A DNA stretch of 62,635 nt from Fragilaria crotonensis (lineage: Eukaryota > Bacillariophyta > Fragilariophyceae > Fragilariales > Fragilariaceae), in contig JAKSYS010000352.1 of assembly GCA_022925895.1 (NCBI GenBank), positions 1 through 62,635 of the forward strand, in the 5' to 3' direction. Position 1 is the stretch's first letter, and the number at the start of each line of letters is the position of its first letter. The notes beneath the pieces are model-generated. The model was not told where the DNA came from. It saw nothing but the letters and a program-made list of their open reading frames with translations, and did no database searches. Both the position numbers and the translations under genes were made by a program. Positions 1-10,665 of this stretch are shown here, in pieces.

Positions 1-445
1 ATGTGGACATTTGCTCAGTGTCGTTTCAGAACCTGCGTCGAATCGGGAATGACTCCCCAGATCTCGGAAGGTGAAACCGGGCCCTCCTGTGGTATTCTGA
101 TGCGGACGAAGTTTGCATGATTCAAGTTTAAACGTAACTGTGGACACTTTTTGAGTGCCGTTCCAGTCAGGAATGACTCCACACTTTTTGGGGCATGCAT
201 CAAAATGAGACAAAGCCTGGCATTTAAGTTTGCACACGTCATACATGGGACAGTTCATGCGCAAAATAGTCATTGGACGATCAAAACGGCGGTCATAACT
301 CTTCTATGGCAAGGTGACACGACGATCGATCTCTAATTGAATGCTCTTTCTAGAGCAAAGTGTCTTCAGGGGGCGAAAAGGACCGCGAACATTATTTCTT
401 CACTGCGAACGGAGAGCATTAAATTCAGATCCGCGTTTCACGAAC
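1..445. other. Window start, no supported gene
   Basis: I see no gene with a recognisable product here. Short open frames exist on both strands but have no domain, signal or convincing start context. The only structure is an imperfect duplication at 2-57 and 139-180. An in-frame ATG at 341 is joined to the following gene without a stop, but its context is weaker than that of the ATG at 446. Confidence 0.5.
2..180. repeat. Imperfect duplicated segment
   Basis: The segment beginning TGTGGACATTTGCTCAGTG at 2 recurs as TGTGGACACTTTTTGAGTG at 139. Both copies end in the shared string GGAATGACTCC (near 47-57 and 170-180). The match is clear but diverged and contains a gap. It could be an old tandem duplication of about 130 bases or part of a dispersed repeat cut by the window edge. 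Confidence 0.35.
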
Positions 446-1324
446 ATGGTCGATTCTTCGCAGAACATTGCCACAAGTGATAACCAAACCTTTGAGGAAC
501 TCCATCGAATGAGTCCTGTCAGGCATCGTAGGCGAAAGACGTTGGATACTTCTCGGAACATAACCCACAAGAATGATGTCGAGCGAGAACTTCGACAGAT
601 AGTTGTTGTGACGGGGTCGACGTCTGTGGTCTCCCGTGAATATCAAGCGTCGCCACCGGGCATGCGTGGAATTCTTCGAGTCAAGTCACTGTTTGAGTCT
701 TTGCAGCTGTGTGGTTTGAAGGGTGCTGGCCTGCGTAAGGAATCGCAAAGGACCGTGTTCTCAACGTTGGAAGTTCGAGAGTATCCCATGATACTAGGCG
801 GTACGTCATCGTCGTTCAACGTATTGCGCATTTTACTTCGGAGTTTCTCATCATTGGGAAACGATACAGACAACCCGTCGTGCTTGGAAGGACCTCCAAT
901 TTCTATTGACTGGGCTCACGATCCAAGCACGCAGTTTATTCTTGATGTCAACACTTTTGAGCGGATGAGAGGAATTCGAAGAAGGTCAGACGAATTGGTT
1001 CTATCGAGATCTGCTCGTGAGAAGAGGTTCGTCACTAGTCAGGCTGTTGTTTACACTCATTCTTCCACAGGTACTGACCATTTTATTCATAACAGAATCA
1101 AAGCCATCGGTTTCTCGTCGAACGATATTGCCAAAGTTGTGCGCCAGGTGCGCAAGGAGAGGCACCATCGCATGGTTTCGTCGCAACAGTCTAGTTTGGA
1201 TCCAATTCACGAAGCTGTGGAGAGCGCAACATCTGGCATCAAAAAGATGTTTGCATTCAAGCGATCATATAGTGTGCTGATTATTGATGCTGAGTGCCAG
1301 CCTGTGAGTGGTGTGCCGTCATGA
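446..1324 (+). CDS. Diatom-family basic protein with VREYPMILGDNP motif, two introns
   Basis: Exons 446-800, 870-1026 and 1096-1324 give about 246 residues. Removing the 69-base intron 801-869 (GTACGT...ACAG) restores the contiguous motif REYPMILGDNP followed by PPISIDW. Removing 1027-1095 (GTTCGT...ACAG) joins EKR to IKAIGF. I recognise this motif block, followed by a basic stretch and an 'R..I...GYS..EI' helix, from a large family of uncharacterised diatom proteins. No enzymatic domain is visible; the protein is Arg/Lys-rich and carries RHRRRK, which could be a nuclear localisation signal. I chose the ATG at 446 because its context (AACATGG) is better; an in-frame ATG at 341 would add 35 residues. 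Both introns are multiples of three without stops, so the unspliced frame is also open. Family membership is fairly sure; function is unknown. Confidence 0.72.
   Translation: MVDSSQNIATSDNQTFEELHRMSPVRHRRRKTLDTSRNITHKNDVERELRQIVVVTGSTSVVSREYQASPPGMRGILRVKSLFESLQLCGLKGAGLRKESQRTVFSTLEVREYPMILGGTSSSFNVLRILLRSFSSLGNDTDNPSCLEGPPISIDWAHDPSTQFILDVNTFERMRGIRRRSDELVLSRSAREKRFVTSQAVVYTHSSTGTDHFIHNRIKAIGFSSNDIAKVVRQVRKERHHRMVSSQQSSLDPIHEAVESATSGIKKMFAFKRSYSVLIIDAECQPVSGVPS
801..869 (+). other. Intron 1 of the diatom-family gene
   Basis: The donor is G|GTACGT and the acceptor ATACAG|AC. The intron is 69 bases, phase 1. Splicing converts MILG-[23 extra residues]-DNPSC into MILGDNPSC, which matches the family motif. 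That agreement is the support for the intron. Confidence 0.75.
1027..1095 (+). other. Intron 2 of the diatom-family gene
   Basis: The donor is AG|GTTCGT and the acceptor AACAG|A. It is also 69 bases, phase 2. It removes a weakly plausible insertion between EKR and IKAIGFSS. The donor is less typical than that of intron 1, so the exact boundary is less certain. Confidence 0.5.
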
Positions 1325-2170
1325 ATTCCTCCTGTGCCATCAGAACACGTCGATCCTGTCAATGCTTTATGTACTTTTATGGTGGGTGCAAAAAGTGTTA
1401 GCAATGCTATCTCAATGTAGGCATTGAACCATCGCTTCAATGGATTTCGTTTGGTGTAGTTGCATCGGTGCATGTACGATCAGCTGTTCCTTTTTGCATA
1501 GTGTATAGGTTGAGGTGACGCCCGCAGTCCTCGCTCGAATTTTCCCTCTTACTGTATCAACAACTGAACCGGGCACCTTAAAGTAACGAATAATTTTGTA
1601 TCCACATTATCAGACAACAAATTATGGCGTGTGTGCCATCTGATGTTTCTTCCCGGTATGGAATCATGCTTTCTCCGCTTGTCTTCATGATTAAAGGCCA
1701 GATGTGATGAGTGATGACAACCTGACGACTATTCAGCTATACTGTACCGGATTACCTCATAGTTAAGCACCTGGTACGAATACTATAGGCTCCATTGCAT
1801 TGAATCATGACGGCAGATTACGCGTACATGTACAGGTACCATCTGTGCCGAGACCGAGACCAGCGGCATCAAATCGATATTCAGCAGTTCGCGTCCTACG
1901 TGCTACAATTACTAGCATTGCTACCAGTAAGTATATAATCATGCATGCTTACATGTATATCATTCGTGCATTGAAGGTGAGGCCTTCCGTGATTGGAGGG
2001 GGATGCTGTCCGCTGTCCGTGGAAGCATTTGGATTTTGGCGTGCGTCTGTTTGGTAAATACCGGTACCTGGTAGTGACAATTACGGTACTTGTACCTGGT
2101 ACTGGTATGTAACAGTCGACTGTGATGTTTGCCTTGCTCGAAGGTTTGAATTGAATGATCACTCCATGCC
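1325..2170. other. Intergenic, nothing recognised
   Basis: AT-leaning spacer with several GTAC-containing motifs (for example near 1769 and 2060-2110, where GGTACCTGG and GTACTGGTA variants cluster). There is no open frame with recognisable content. It should hold the 3' end of the upstream gene and the promoter of the gene at 2171. Confidence 0.6.
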
Positions 2171-3148
2171 ATGCCGTGGGGAACATGTCGTAGGGTTATC
2201 CGCTTGGTCTTGATATCCGTCACCTGGCTAGTAGGCAACATTGATGCCTTCCTAATACCTCCGTCGGTGCCAGAAAAGCCAAAGGTGATTTATGGTCATC
2301 TCGACGCTGCGGGATCTCATTCAACCGCGAACGCTGCAGCGAAAGTGACGCCCGGGTGGGCAGTAGTCGTACTTCACCTCAGTGGATGTCTACTATCAGC
2401 GATAGGTCTAAGTTCATACGAGGACTTTGATTGCCGTAATTTAAAACCCAGTCTGCATCTCCGACAGTATGCTGTCCGTGGAATGGGAGAGGGACGTGCC
2501 GAAAGGATGCAGGATTGGAGACATGGCAATGTACTGGTTGGTGACTCAGACACTAGCGTAATCGACATCCCGTCGTACAATGAGGTTATGCAGAAACATA
2601 GAGACGAACGCATCCCTAGTTGGAATAAAGCGGTCAATGAACGAGATGTTCGAGCAGCTGTCAACGACGTTTTTCAGGCTCTAACGGCGGTCAACCAACT
2701 GAAGCTGATGGCAGATGATTACCGCTGGGATGGCATCCAAAGTTTGATACGATCAGCGACTCTTGTGGATAATCTTCAGCATTCTTGCAGCGTCTTGAGG
2801 CGGGCATCTTTTGCATTATCTCAAGAGGCCAGGAATGAGATTGGGTTTGACTGGGGAAGCTGCGCTTGGCGCCATTGCGGAGCAGAAGCGGACGCGCAAG
2901 AAGCTCTGGCGGAGTTGTATAATCTGTCGGGCGTACTGGAACCCTTTGAATGTCGGTTTGTCTTGGACATAGTTGAGCGATCTTTGCGAGATATACTGGC
3001 TGCGGTGCCAATCAAATATTATGATCAAGCTCTAGATGCGTACCAGACCTACCAATTCAAAGATCCAGAGGAGGAGAGCTCAAACCAGGACTTGGAGCTG
3101 CTGAGGGCTGTGAATGAATTTCGCAATCCACAATGGGATGATGAATAG
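2171..3148 (+). CDS. Unknown signal-peptide protein, possibly plastid-targeted
   Basis: The 325-residue protein starts with a basic segment and a hydrophobic stretch (residues 9-22) ending NIDA-F. This resembles the secretory part of a diatom plastid presequence, where F usually follows the cleavage site. A second hydrophobic segment lies near residues 65-80. The C-terminal half (about 165-300) is predicted helical and reads like a conserved domain, with the block EIGFDWGSCAWRHCGAEAD followed by LEPFECRFVLDIVERSLRDIL. I have a weak memory of similar blocks in plastid proteins of algae and plants but cannot name the family. No catalytic motif is visible. Plastid localisation is an inference from the presequence shape; function is unknown. 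The start is the first in-frame ATG and directly precedes the signal peptide. Confidence 0.68.
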   Translation: MPWGTCRRVIRLVLISVTWLVGNIDAFLIPPSVPEKPKVIYGHLDAAGSHSTANAAAKVTPGWAVVVLHLSGCLLSAIGLSSYEDFDCRNLKPSLHLRQYAVRGMGEGRAERMQDWRHGNVLVGDSDTSVIDIPSYNEVMQKHRDERIPSWNKAVNERDVRAAVNDVFQALTAVNQLKLMADDYRWDGIQSLIRSATLVDNLQHSCSVLRRASFALSQEARNEIGFDWGSCAWRHCGAEADAQEALAELYNLSGVLEPFECRFVLDIVERSLRDILAAVPIKYYDQALDAYQTYQFKDPEEESSNQDLELLRAVNEFRNPQWDDE

Positions 3149-3439
3149 TGGATTGTTTGGCGCTGGCCTTGCTGCAGTCCCCCATTCTTGCGTCGCAACG
3201 CTCGACGGCCTCGAATTCTGATAACCGAAATCTTGAGGTTATTCTGACCTTTTAACTGAAAGTGTTGCATGACTTATTCATTGTGTGTAGCTTCGATAAC
3301 AATTAGGATAAGCATGATTTCTAGTTTTGACTACTTCACGAGTCCACGTGCCATGTTCGGTTAATCCATTAACATGTGAACGTGAAGCACGCAATAGCAA
3401 ACCTCAAGACAACGGCGTGACTCCGCTTGCGCCAAGTAT

Positions 3440-3975
3440 AGTCACTGAAGTACCAGGTACTACCCTCTATGGATCTATGATGATAGGTTTTCGGAGCAAG
3501 TGACGACTACGACTATAGTGCTTTAAACTGTCACGAAAAGAAATTGATCCATGCGAGACGCGAGACGCGAGACGCGAGTGACACACGACAGCACCAGAAA
3601 ACGACATCTACGGTATTGTACCGTATTTACAGTACGTATCTGTTTCCAATGCAGTTTATCAGCATGTTATCGTCACATTTCAAACGCTACAGTACCTGGT
3701 ACTACAGTACACTGTTTCAAGACAGCGTCCGTATTGTACTTGCATAGGAAGACGGGGCATTGAATATAAAGAAGTGAACATACCAGGTACTGTCTGCTTG
3801 GTTCTTGGTATGATAGTCTACTTGTACTGTGTCACCGTCGACTCGGTATTGGTACTGTACTCAATTTTTTGATGCAACCGATACGATCTGACTCACTCAA
3901 GACTCAAGACTCTATTGTACTGTACTGGAGTACCACACAATATGAATGCACTGTAGTACTTAGTACTCCAGTACT
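3440..3975. repeat. Cluster of GTACCAGGTAC / GTACTCCAGTAC motifs
   Basis: Palindromic motifs built on GTAC occur repeatedly: GTACCAGGTAC (3449), GTACCTGGTAC (near 3691), ACCAGGTAC (3781), TACTGGAGTACC (near 3921) and CTCCAGTACTC (near 3965). The same words recur in most spacers of this window and are almost absent from the coding regions. Confidence 0.6.
3553..3578. repeat. Short tandem repeat, unit GCGAGAC
   Basis: Three full copies of GCGAGAC and a partial fourth lie head to tail. It is a small minisatellite in a spacer. No function is suggested. Confidence 0.8.
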
Positions 3976-4158
3976 CTTATTTCTTTGCTCCATTGGTCAG
4001 TCCGTCAACTGAAATTACGATTTTCATCTTCACTCGGAGAATCGGAGCATACCATTTTTCCAGATCCCCTCGACGACGTTGCACGCCGAGTACGTTCGAT
4101 CAAACTGCCGACGAAAGCAATAACTTCAGACGACTTTAGATCGATTAGAGTCACCATC

Positions 4159-7100
4159 ATGGACGCACCCATTGTAGAAGAGGCGCGACCATTGGTCGTT
4201 CCTATGCCTAGAAAAAAGTTGGATTGTCACGATGTCACTCCACTGGTCGAACGACCCTTGTGGATGCGACTCGACGTTGCTCCATTCTGTGTTCTCTACG
4301 GCGTACTCGTCGCATTAGACCATACAGCCTCATCGAACGACATTGTCCGAGCCCTCAAGGTGGTAGCCTTTCCTCTTGCCCTCTTAAGTCACCTTTTCGT
4401 AGTACTCATCCAACAATGGCGCGTTTCATTCCAATGCATCGTTGGGTATCAGACTGCCTCGACGTCGTCCTTCAAGGAGTGGACTCACTGTTTGATCGAA
4501 ACGCCGGCATTGGGAGGGAAGAAAGACATGGGAGTTGTCCCTGTCCAGCAGAAACCAAACCTTGCGACTGTAACTTTTCGAGACATTGTCTTCCGTTGCA
4601 CCCTTGGTCCAGACAACGAAATGGATGGATTGTGGCGCACTAATGTTAAGGAAGGGGAAACTCTCTTTCATCGATTGCGCTACCCCGTTGATCTACCACT
4701 TGAATTTTTCAAGAAAGAATGGAGGGGTCACGTCTCGTTGGACTCTGCCCAGCGTGCACACAAAGTTTACGGGAGCAACGCGACGCACGTTCAATTGCCA
4801 GCTTTTCTTGAACTTCTGGGCCAACAATTGCTGGCTCCTTTCTTTCTCTTCCAATTACTCTGCGTTGTTCTTTGGTCTCTCGACGAGTACTGGTACTATG
4901 CGATCTTCACGCTGTTCGCCCTTCTCATGTTCGAATGCACTGTGGCGTTCAATCGCCTCAAAAGCCTGGAACGACTTCGTGGAACACTGTCTCATCCCTA
5001 CCACGTATCTGCCTATCGTCATGGGGTGTGGATGCTGTTGCGAACTGATGAACTAGTCCCAGGTGATTTAGTGTCCTTGACAACCTTTCGACACAAACAA
5101 AATGCACACGTGCCAGCCGATTTATTGATTCTTAATGGTACGGCAGTTGTCGATGAAGCCCTCTTGACGGGGGAATCCATCCCCCAGCGCAAGGGGCCAT
5201 TAGATGATGCATCCAGCGATGGATTATTGACACGACTTGACATGCAAGATCCTCTGCACAAACAATCTATCTTGTTCGGAGGGACAATGCTTGTTAGTCA
5301 TGCTGGCGAGGAAAGTCGAGGTTTTCCTGTCACACCCGACAATGGCATACTCTGCGTAGTCCTGAAGACAGGCTTTGAAACTGCGCAGGGGTCGTTGCTG
5401 CGCACCATGACGCACTCATCAATGAAATCCGCGGATGGGATTCATACGCAGGATACCTTTGTTTTCGTTGCCATTCTTTTGTGTTTTGCCATTCTCAGCG
5501 CAGTTTCTGTCTTGCGAGAAGGATGGCATGATGAGACGCGCAACCGATTTCGACTGATCCTGCATGTTGTCATCATCGTCACATCAGTGGTGCCTCCAGA
5601 ACTTCCCATGGAACTAAGCCTCGCGGTTACCAATAGCGTGGCTGACCTTATGCGAAACCATCGTGTCTTTTGTACCGAACCATACCGTATTCCATGGGCT
5701 GGTCGAGTGGATGTATGTTGCTTTGACAAGACGGGGACTCTCACATCCGATGAAATGCAGCTCAAGGGAGTTCGACTACTTTCGGGTGGTATGGATGAAA
5801 ATCGTCTGCTGCATCCGTTGGAAACGGATTTGCCATGGGATGTCCTGCGTGTCATGGTTGCCTGTCAATCACTATCTGTCAGTGACAGCCGACAAGGCAT
5901 CGTTATGGGAGATCCCATGGAGCTAGCAGTACTTGAAGATTCTGGATATTCACTCAAAGGCAACAATTTTGTTGCTGCCAAGGAAGTGGTAGCTGGTAAG
6001 CCGCGCGGTATCTTTATCCAGCACCGATTTGCCTTTTCGTCGCGACTGAAACGCATGACAGTTCTGGTCACCGAAGACAACTCTCACGAGGTCTATGGAG
6101 TCATGAAGGGCGCCCCAGAAACCGTAAAAAGTTTTCTTAAGTCAGTTCCTGACAATTACGACGAGGTGTATCAGTTTCATATGAAACGCGGACAACGTGT
6201 CTTGGCGATGGCTTCCCGCTCTTTTGGCACCGTAAGCATTGGCGATCTGAAGGAAGCAGGTCGCGCTGCCCTGGAAAAAGATCTGGCATTTTGTGGCTTC
6301 CTTGTGTTGGATTGTCCTCTAAAGGCAGATTCCAAGCGCATTATTTCTGAACTGAAGAAGAGTGACCACGAAACAGTCATGATTACCGGAGATGCAGTGT
6401 TGACTGGTGCTGAAGTTGCCAGACAGGTGGGAATCATCGAGAAAAATTGTGGTCCAACCTATGAATTGAAGTGCCGTGTACCCGAGGAGAGTAATGGCAG
6501 TGTCTTATCCGACTTCCACTTTGTCCCACTTGATACAACTGCGGATTCGTCAATCATTCCATTGTCCGCGTCCAACTTGACCACATTACGAGAGATGAAA
6601 GACAACTTGACAGCTGCTTTTTGCATGTCTGGGTCTGTCATGACCAAGGTTGGTTTAAGCGCCTTGAAATACGCCTCTGTCGAAGTTGGTCCATTCGACT
6701 CGTCCAGTGATGACAACAACCTACTGCTCCATCCGGCGGTGCAGAATGTTCTGAAGGATTTGGTGCAAATCGTTTCAGTGTTTGCTCGTCACGCACCTCG
6801 ACAGAAGGAAGCGGTCGTTGCGGCCTTTAACCTTGCTGGGAAGCATACGATGATGACGGGCGATGGAACCAACGATGTCGGTGCATTGAAGCGAGCCCAC
6901 GTTGGAATATCGATCATCAGTGCCCCTGAACTTGAAGCTAAACAACGACAAGCAACGGAAGCCCTGACCAAGGAACAGAAGAAGGAGAAGAAGGCTCGGA
7001 AGGAGGGAAGGTGAAGAAGAAGAATAGTCGCGTTGAAGAATTGTTTCGGCAACTCCAAGACGCCCAGAAAGAGCTCGACAACGTGGAACTTGGCGATGCG

Positions 7101-7913
7101 TCTATGGCCTCTCCGTTTACTTCTCGCGTAATGAGTATCAAATGTTGCAAGGATGTCCTGCAGCAGGGACGTTGCACTCTTGTCACTATGTTGACGATCT
7201 ACAAAATTCTCGGGGTGAATTGCCTTGTCAATGGTTTGGTGTTGACCAAGCTGCACCTTCATGGCGTCAAGCAAGGCGATCGTCAGCTAACAATTATCGG
7301 TGTAGCTGTGACCGCACTATTCCTGTTTGTGACAAGAGGCATGCCATTGGCGTCACTTTCCCCAACTCGACCTCCGTCATCTGTCCTCTGTCGGCAGGCT
7401 TTGCTCTCCATTGCCGCTCAATTCGCAGTTCATTTCATGTTCATAATGATTGTAACGGATGTCGCTCTCGCCTTCGTCGACCCCTACGACCCAAGCATAA
7501 TCCCAGATGCATCATTCAACGCGAACATTCTCAACAGCTGTACATTTCTCTTGACAATGACAGCTACGATCAACACATTCGTCGTAAACTATCGAGGAAG
7601 GCCCTTCATGGAAGACTTCAAAGACAACAAGCTGCTATTGCGGAGCGCCCAAGCGTGCTATGCCGTTGTGTTTGCGTGCTCCCTCGAGATATTCCCTCCG
7701 CTTAATGACCTCTTTCAAATCGCCCCTTTCCCTGATACCCAGGTGGTTGGTGCTGGAACAGACGATGAGTGGGTCTTGTCCATATCCGAAGCGGGAGGGT
7801 TGACCAAATTTGTACAGCAAGTAGGGTTTCCGATTGCCATATCCATATTCATGGTTGCGGACACTTTCTTTGCCTACGCTGCAGAAAAGATAACCTTGCT
7901 GATGTTCCCTTGA
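4159..7913 (+). CDS. P5A-type ATPase (Spf1/ATP13A1 family), frame broken near 7011
   Basis: This is an ER-membrane P-type ATPase of the P5A class, known as a dislocase that extracts mistargeted transmembrane helices using ATP. Visible motifs are TGES (in EALLTGES), the class signature PPELPMELS in the fourth core helix, phosphorylation motif DKTGTLT (D about residue 523), TGD in MITGD, and the hinge GDGTNDVGAL (about 902). Two hydrophobic segments at the N-terminus match the extra P5A helices. The first frame ends at a TGA at 7012 in a Lys/Glu-rich linker. The expected C-terminus (VELGDASMASPFTSR, then QGRCTLVT and membrane helices) continues in another frame from 7011 to 7913. One missing base, two extra bases or a very short intron would rejoin them. 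The total of about 1,250 residues is normal. I start at ATG 4159; the frame is open upstream without another ATG. Confidence 0.9.
7011..7027 (+). other. Frame break in the P5A ATPase, or a 17-base intron
   Basis: The upstream frame runs into TGA at 7012-7014, and the downstream frame is the one that encodes the conserved C-terminus. A GT at 7011 and an AG ending at 7027 delimit 17 bases whose removal restores the frame exactly, deleting the TGA. A single missing base in the G/A-rich run GGAGGGAAGG would also explain it. The surrounding linker is low-complexity, so homology cannot decide. Confidence 0.55.
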
Positions 7914-8049
7914 GTTGCTTTGACTAGAGGGCGAGAACCGATCTCGACTCCTTTACGTCACTTGACAACGAACTGATTGCGAGGCATAGTCACGATAGTA
8001 TTTTCTAATTATCAAGAGTGGATTAATAACTTTACCTGAAGAAAATCAC

Positions 8050-8760
8050 CTAGGCATGATGACCTCTTGGCATGTAGCCTCCAATTCCTGTTCCCATCGT
8101 TGTCAACTCCAACTCACGTATCTGCGACTCTTGGATTCGAGTCCGAATGCGATCCTTGGAGTCCACCAGTGAGGAGGCGATGGAGTCGAAGTATTGGTAG
8201 GGGTATGGTTGATCACGAGCATGCCCCATGCGACGTGTGACGGCGTCTTGACGCGACTGCCGCAACGTATTGACCCATACCCGAGCATCGTCCGCAGTTG
8301 GGACGGCAAAGTATTGACGCTTGCGCAAGGTTGCGATGCAAAAGAATCCCTCGAAATCTTCCAGGGCAGAATTATCGCAGTGATCCACGCCATCGATATC
8401 ATTTTGGAAGTCTTCCACCAGGTAGACATCAATCTGCTCAACAGGGAGGGGGCTTCCTTTCGGGGCTCGACTGGATTCGTCAACGAATTTGTACAAATAG
8501 TTTCCGATCTGTATCAAGAAACGAGGCTTCCACTTCGGAGCCAAACCTTTGAAACAATACCTGATGATAGTCCGCAAAAATTCAGGCAGAATAGAGTAAA
8601 AGATGGGAACATGTAGCTTCAATGCCGGCCCAGCCTGCGAGGGCGAGGCTTGGAGCATCGATGTGGCAGATAACCCCTTCCCGAGGTAAGGTTCATCATC
8701 ATCTGCCTTAGCCACAGAGGTGGCAGTACCGTTAGGACGCCTTCGTAACTCTTGCGACAT
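8050..8760 (-). CDS. PH-domain protein
   Basis: This 236-residue protein has a pleckstrin-homology-like fold at about residues 75-175. It contains WKPRFLIQIGNYLYKF (strands 1-2, with the basic residues typical of phosphoinositide contact) and the closing helix DDARVWVNTLRQ with the invariant-type Trp. The N-terminus (about 1-50) looks disordered. The C-terminus (about 180-225) is a charged helix (DRIRTRIQESQIRELEL) that could be a short coiled coil. PH domains usually bind inositol lipids or proteins at membranes; the target here cannot be read from sequence. The start is an ATG at 8760; the gene converges on the P5A ATPase with 136 bases between the stops. Confidence 0.72.
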   Translation of the reverse strand: MSQELRRRPNGTATSVAKADDDEPYLGKGLSATSMLQASPSQAGPALKLHVPIFYSILPEFLRTIIRYCFKGLAPKWKPRFLIQIGNYLYKFVDESSRAPKGSPLPVEQIDVYLVEDFQNDIDGVDHCDNSALEDFEGFFCIATLRKRQYFAVPTADDARVWVNTLRQSRQDAVTRRMGHARDQPYPYQYFDSIASSLVDSKDRIRTRIQESQIRELELTTMGTGIGGYMPRGHHA

Positions 8761-9176
8761 AGTTAGAATTGCTAGTGGCAGGAAATGACCTCGAGGTTAC
8801 TTCGAAGAACTGCGTGGATTTTTGTAAGATTATTGTTGCCAAAAACCATCACGTTTTGTTCGAGGCAGGTGCGTGGTGCACGCCGGCGCTCGGCTTCGAT
8901 TGTGATCCCCAGGAATCAGGAATACTGGAATACTTATCGGTACTGTACCGGTACTAGTAGTCGGTAGTCCTTGCTCCTTGTACCAGTACTCTGAGATCTG
9001 AGTGTGTCGTGTGATGAAGCATGGTATGCCGCCAATGGTCAGTCTCGTACTCCAGTACCATTTACTTTCTACGTACGTACTGTAGTACCTGCTCATTGGT
9101 ACTACCGTCGGATCTGACCAGAAGGAAATGACGTCAAGCCGTAGTACCAGTACTTTGTACTTTTGGTAGCCTGGCC
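8761..9176. other. Intergenic with GTAC motif cluster
   Basis: No gene is seen. GTAC-based motifs cluster at 8935-9160 (GGTACTGTACCGGTACTAG, CTCCAGTACC, GTAGTACCAGTAC). The region lies between the PH-domain gene, which reads away, and the dead transposase. Confidence 0.6.
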
Positions 9177-10665
9177 GTGGCCGCCAAACCGATAGCGGCC
9201 AGTGCTTCCATGGCCAGAAATATCAGCCTCTTCCTTCACTTTTTGCCGCAGGAGTTCTTCAAAACAACCATTCTCATCCAAGCCACAAACAAAACACTTT
9301 CGGACCCTCTTACATGGGATGAGTTTCTGCAGTTCAAGGCAATTCTGTTTCCCTTGGCAACGACTCAGGGAGTGCAAAGACCTATGTTTTGGGCAAAGGA
9401 CACACCAGACATATCTTGTGGTGCCCCATTTCGTGGCAATCCTGAAGCATCTAAAGTTCACAACAACACTGCCACCTGCATTAAAACATCCATTCCATCC
9501 TGTCAATGCTAATCTTATTGATGCTTTCAACAAGCACAGCACGCAGGCTTGTTTCAGTCCGAGCCGGGTCTCTTGTGTGGATGATTCCATGTCGGTCTGG
9601 ATGAACAGGTTGGGTCTTTGTTCCAAGAAACCCCATCCAAAGGGGAATGAATACCATTCAATTTGTTGTGGCTTGAGTGGAATCATGGTCGCAATTGAGC
9701 TTGTGCAAGGTAAGGACCGACCGTCGCAAATTCCGAACGAAAAATATTTGGAACACGGTAAGACAATTGGTCTGCTTATGAGATTGACCGAGTCCATTCA
9801 CCACTCTGGAAGACTGGTGATCATGGACAGTGGTTTCTGTGTGCTGAAAGGACTGCTGGTGCAGAGGTCTTCTGTTGGTGTCTATGCATCGGCAGTTGTT
9901 ACTGGCCGGCCGAAGTATATTGACGGCGCGGTGATCGACGCGCATTATGATTTGAAGGAGATCGGCACCACCGACAGTCCAGCCTCCCAGGCACTTTGGA
10001 CGGCATCAACTTTAAAGTCTTCTGTATGAAGGAGGAAGACTACGTCATGAAATTGATGGCAATGTACAGAGCGCAGCAATGGATGGATGGAGGAGTGACG
10101 CAACGAAGCGTGACTTGTCAAAGCAGCATTTGCAAAATGTGAGTTTTGTCTACACCAAGCCCTTCTTTAACCATTTCAAGTTCAGGCATCAAGTTGATGA
10201 CCATAACAATGCCAGACACTCTTCAATATCATTGGAGGAGAGCAGTGTCAACACCAAGGATTGGAAGATACAAGTACTTACCTTTATCCTTGCTGTGGTC
10301 AAGGTGAACGCACGACTCGTCCACTCATATATTTCTCGCTCGTCAATCTGATACTCTTAGCCAACTGGATTTCAGGCAATTACTTGCTAAGGAGTTGATA
10401 GAATTCTCATTTGTTGTTAATGCAGGCAACAAAAAGAGGATGAGGCGGAGCATGGAGCCCGTGGCATCTGTTTGTGGCATGGAAACGGCTCCTGTCTAAG
10501 TTGGAACTTGGACTGGAACACAATTGCAGTTCCTCTCAACCAAACACCCGCCGCACATTTGCAAGACAGTGGGCTGCAAAAATGCATAAGAACCTATTGC
10601 AAGTGCATGATAGGTTTCTGGATGTGTCCTGCTTGTATTGGTATGCACATTTGCACAAGTAGCTG
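9177..10665 (+). pseudogene. Degenerate piggyBac-like transposase
   Basis: Fragments of a PGBD/DDE_Tnp_1_7 transposase occur in order but in changing frames. FLHFLPQEFFKTTIL is followed by LTWDEFLQFKAILF and GAPF (about 9216-9435). FVAILKHLKFT is followed by DPFHPV-like text, CVDDSMSVW with the first Asp, and VIMDSGFCVLKG with the second Asp (about 9428-10010). DGINFKVFCMKEEDYV follows at about 9999-10060. SFVYTKPFFNHFKFRH leads to VDDHNN with the third Asp (about 10140-10320), then QLDFRQLLAKELI (about 10360). A Cys-rich tail (RTYCKC, CPACIGMH) ends near 10655. At least three frame changes plus stops mean it is dead. No terminal repeats or TTAA duplication were identified. Such domesticated or decayed piggyBac-like genes are common in diatoms, as far as I know. 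Confidence 0.82.

Larger units (their letters stand above)
3149..4158. other. Intergenic with GTAC motifs and a short tandem repeat
   Basis: This spacer precedes the P5A ATPase. It contains many palindromic GTAC motifs (near 3449, 3690-3705, 3781 and 3921-3975) and a 7-base tandem repeat at 3553-3578. Short open frames here have no domain or convincing start. The frame of the downstream ATPase stays open up to 3985 but has no ATG there. Confidence 0.6.
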
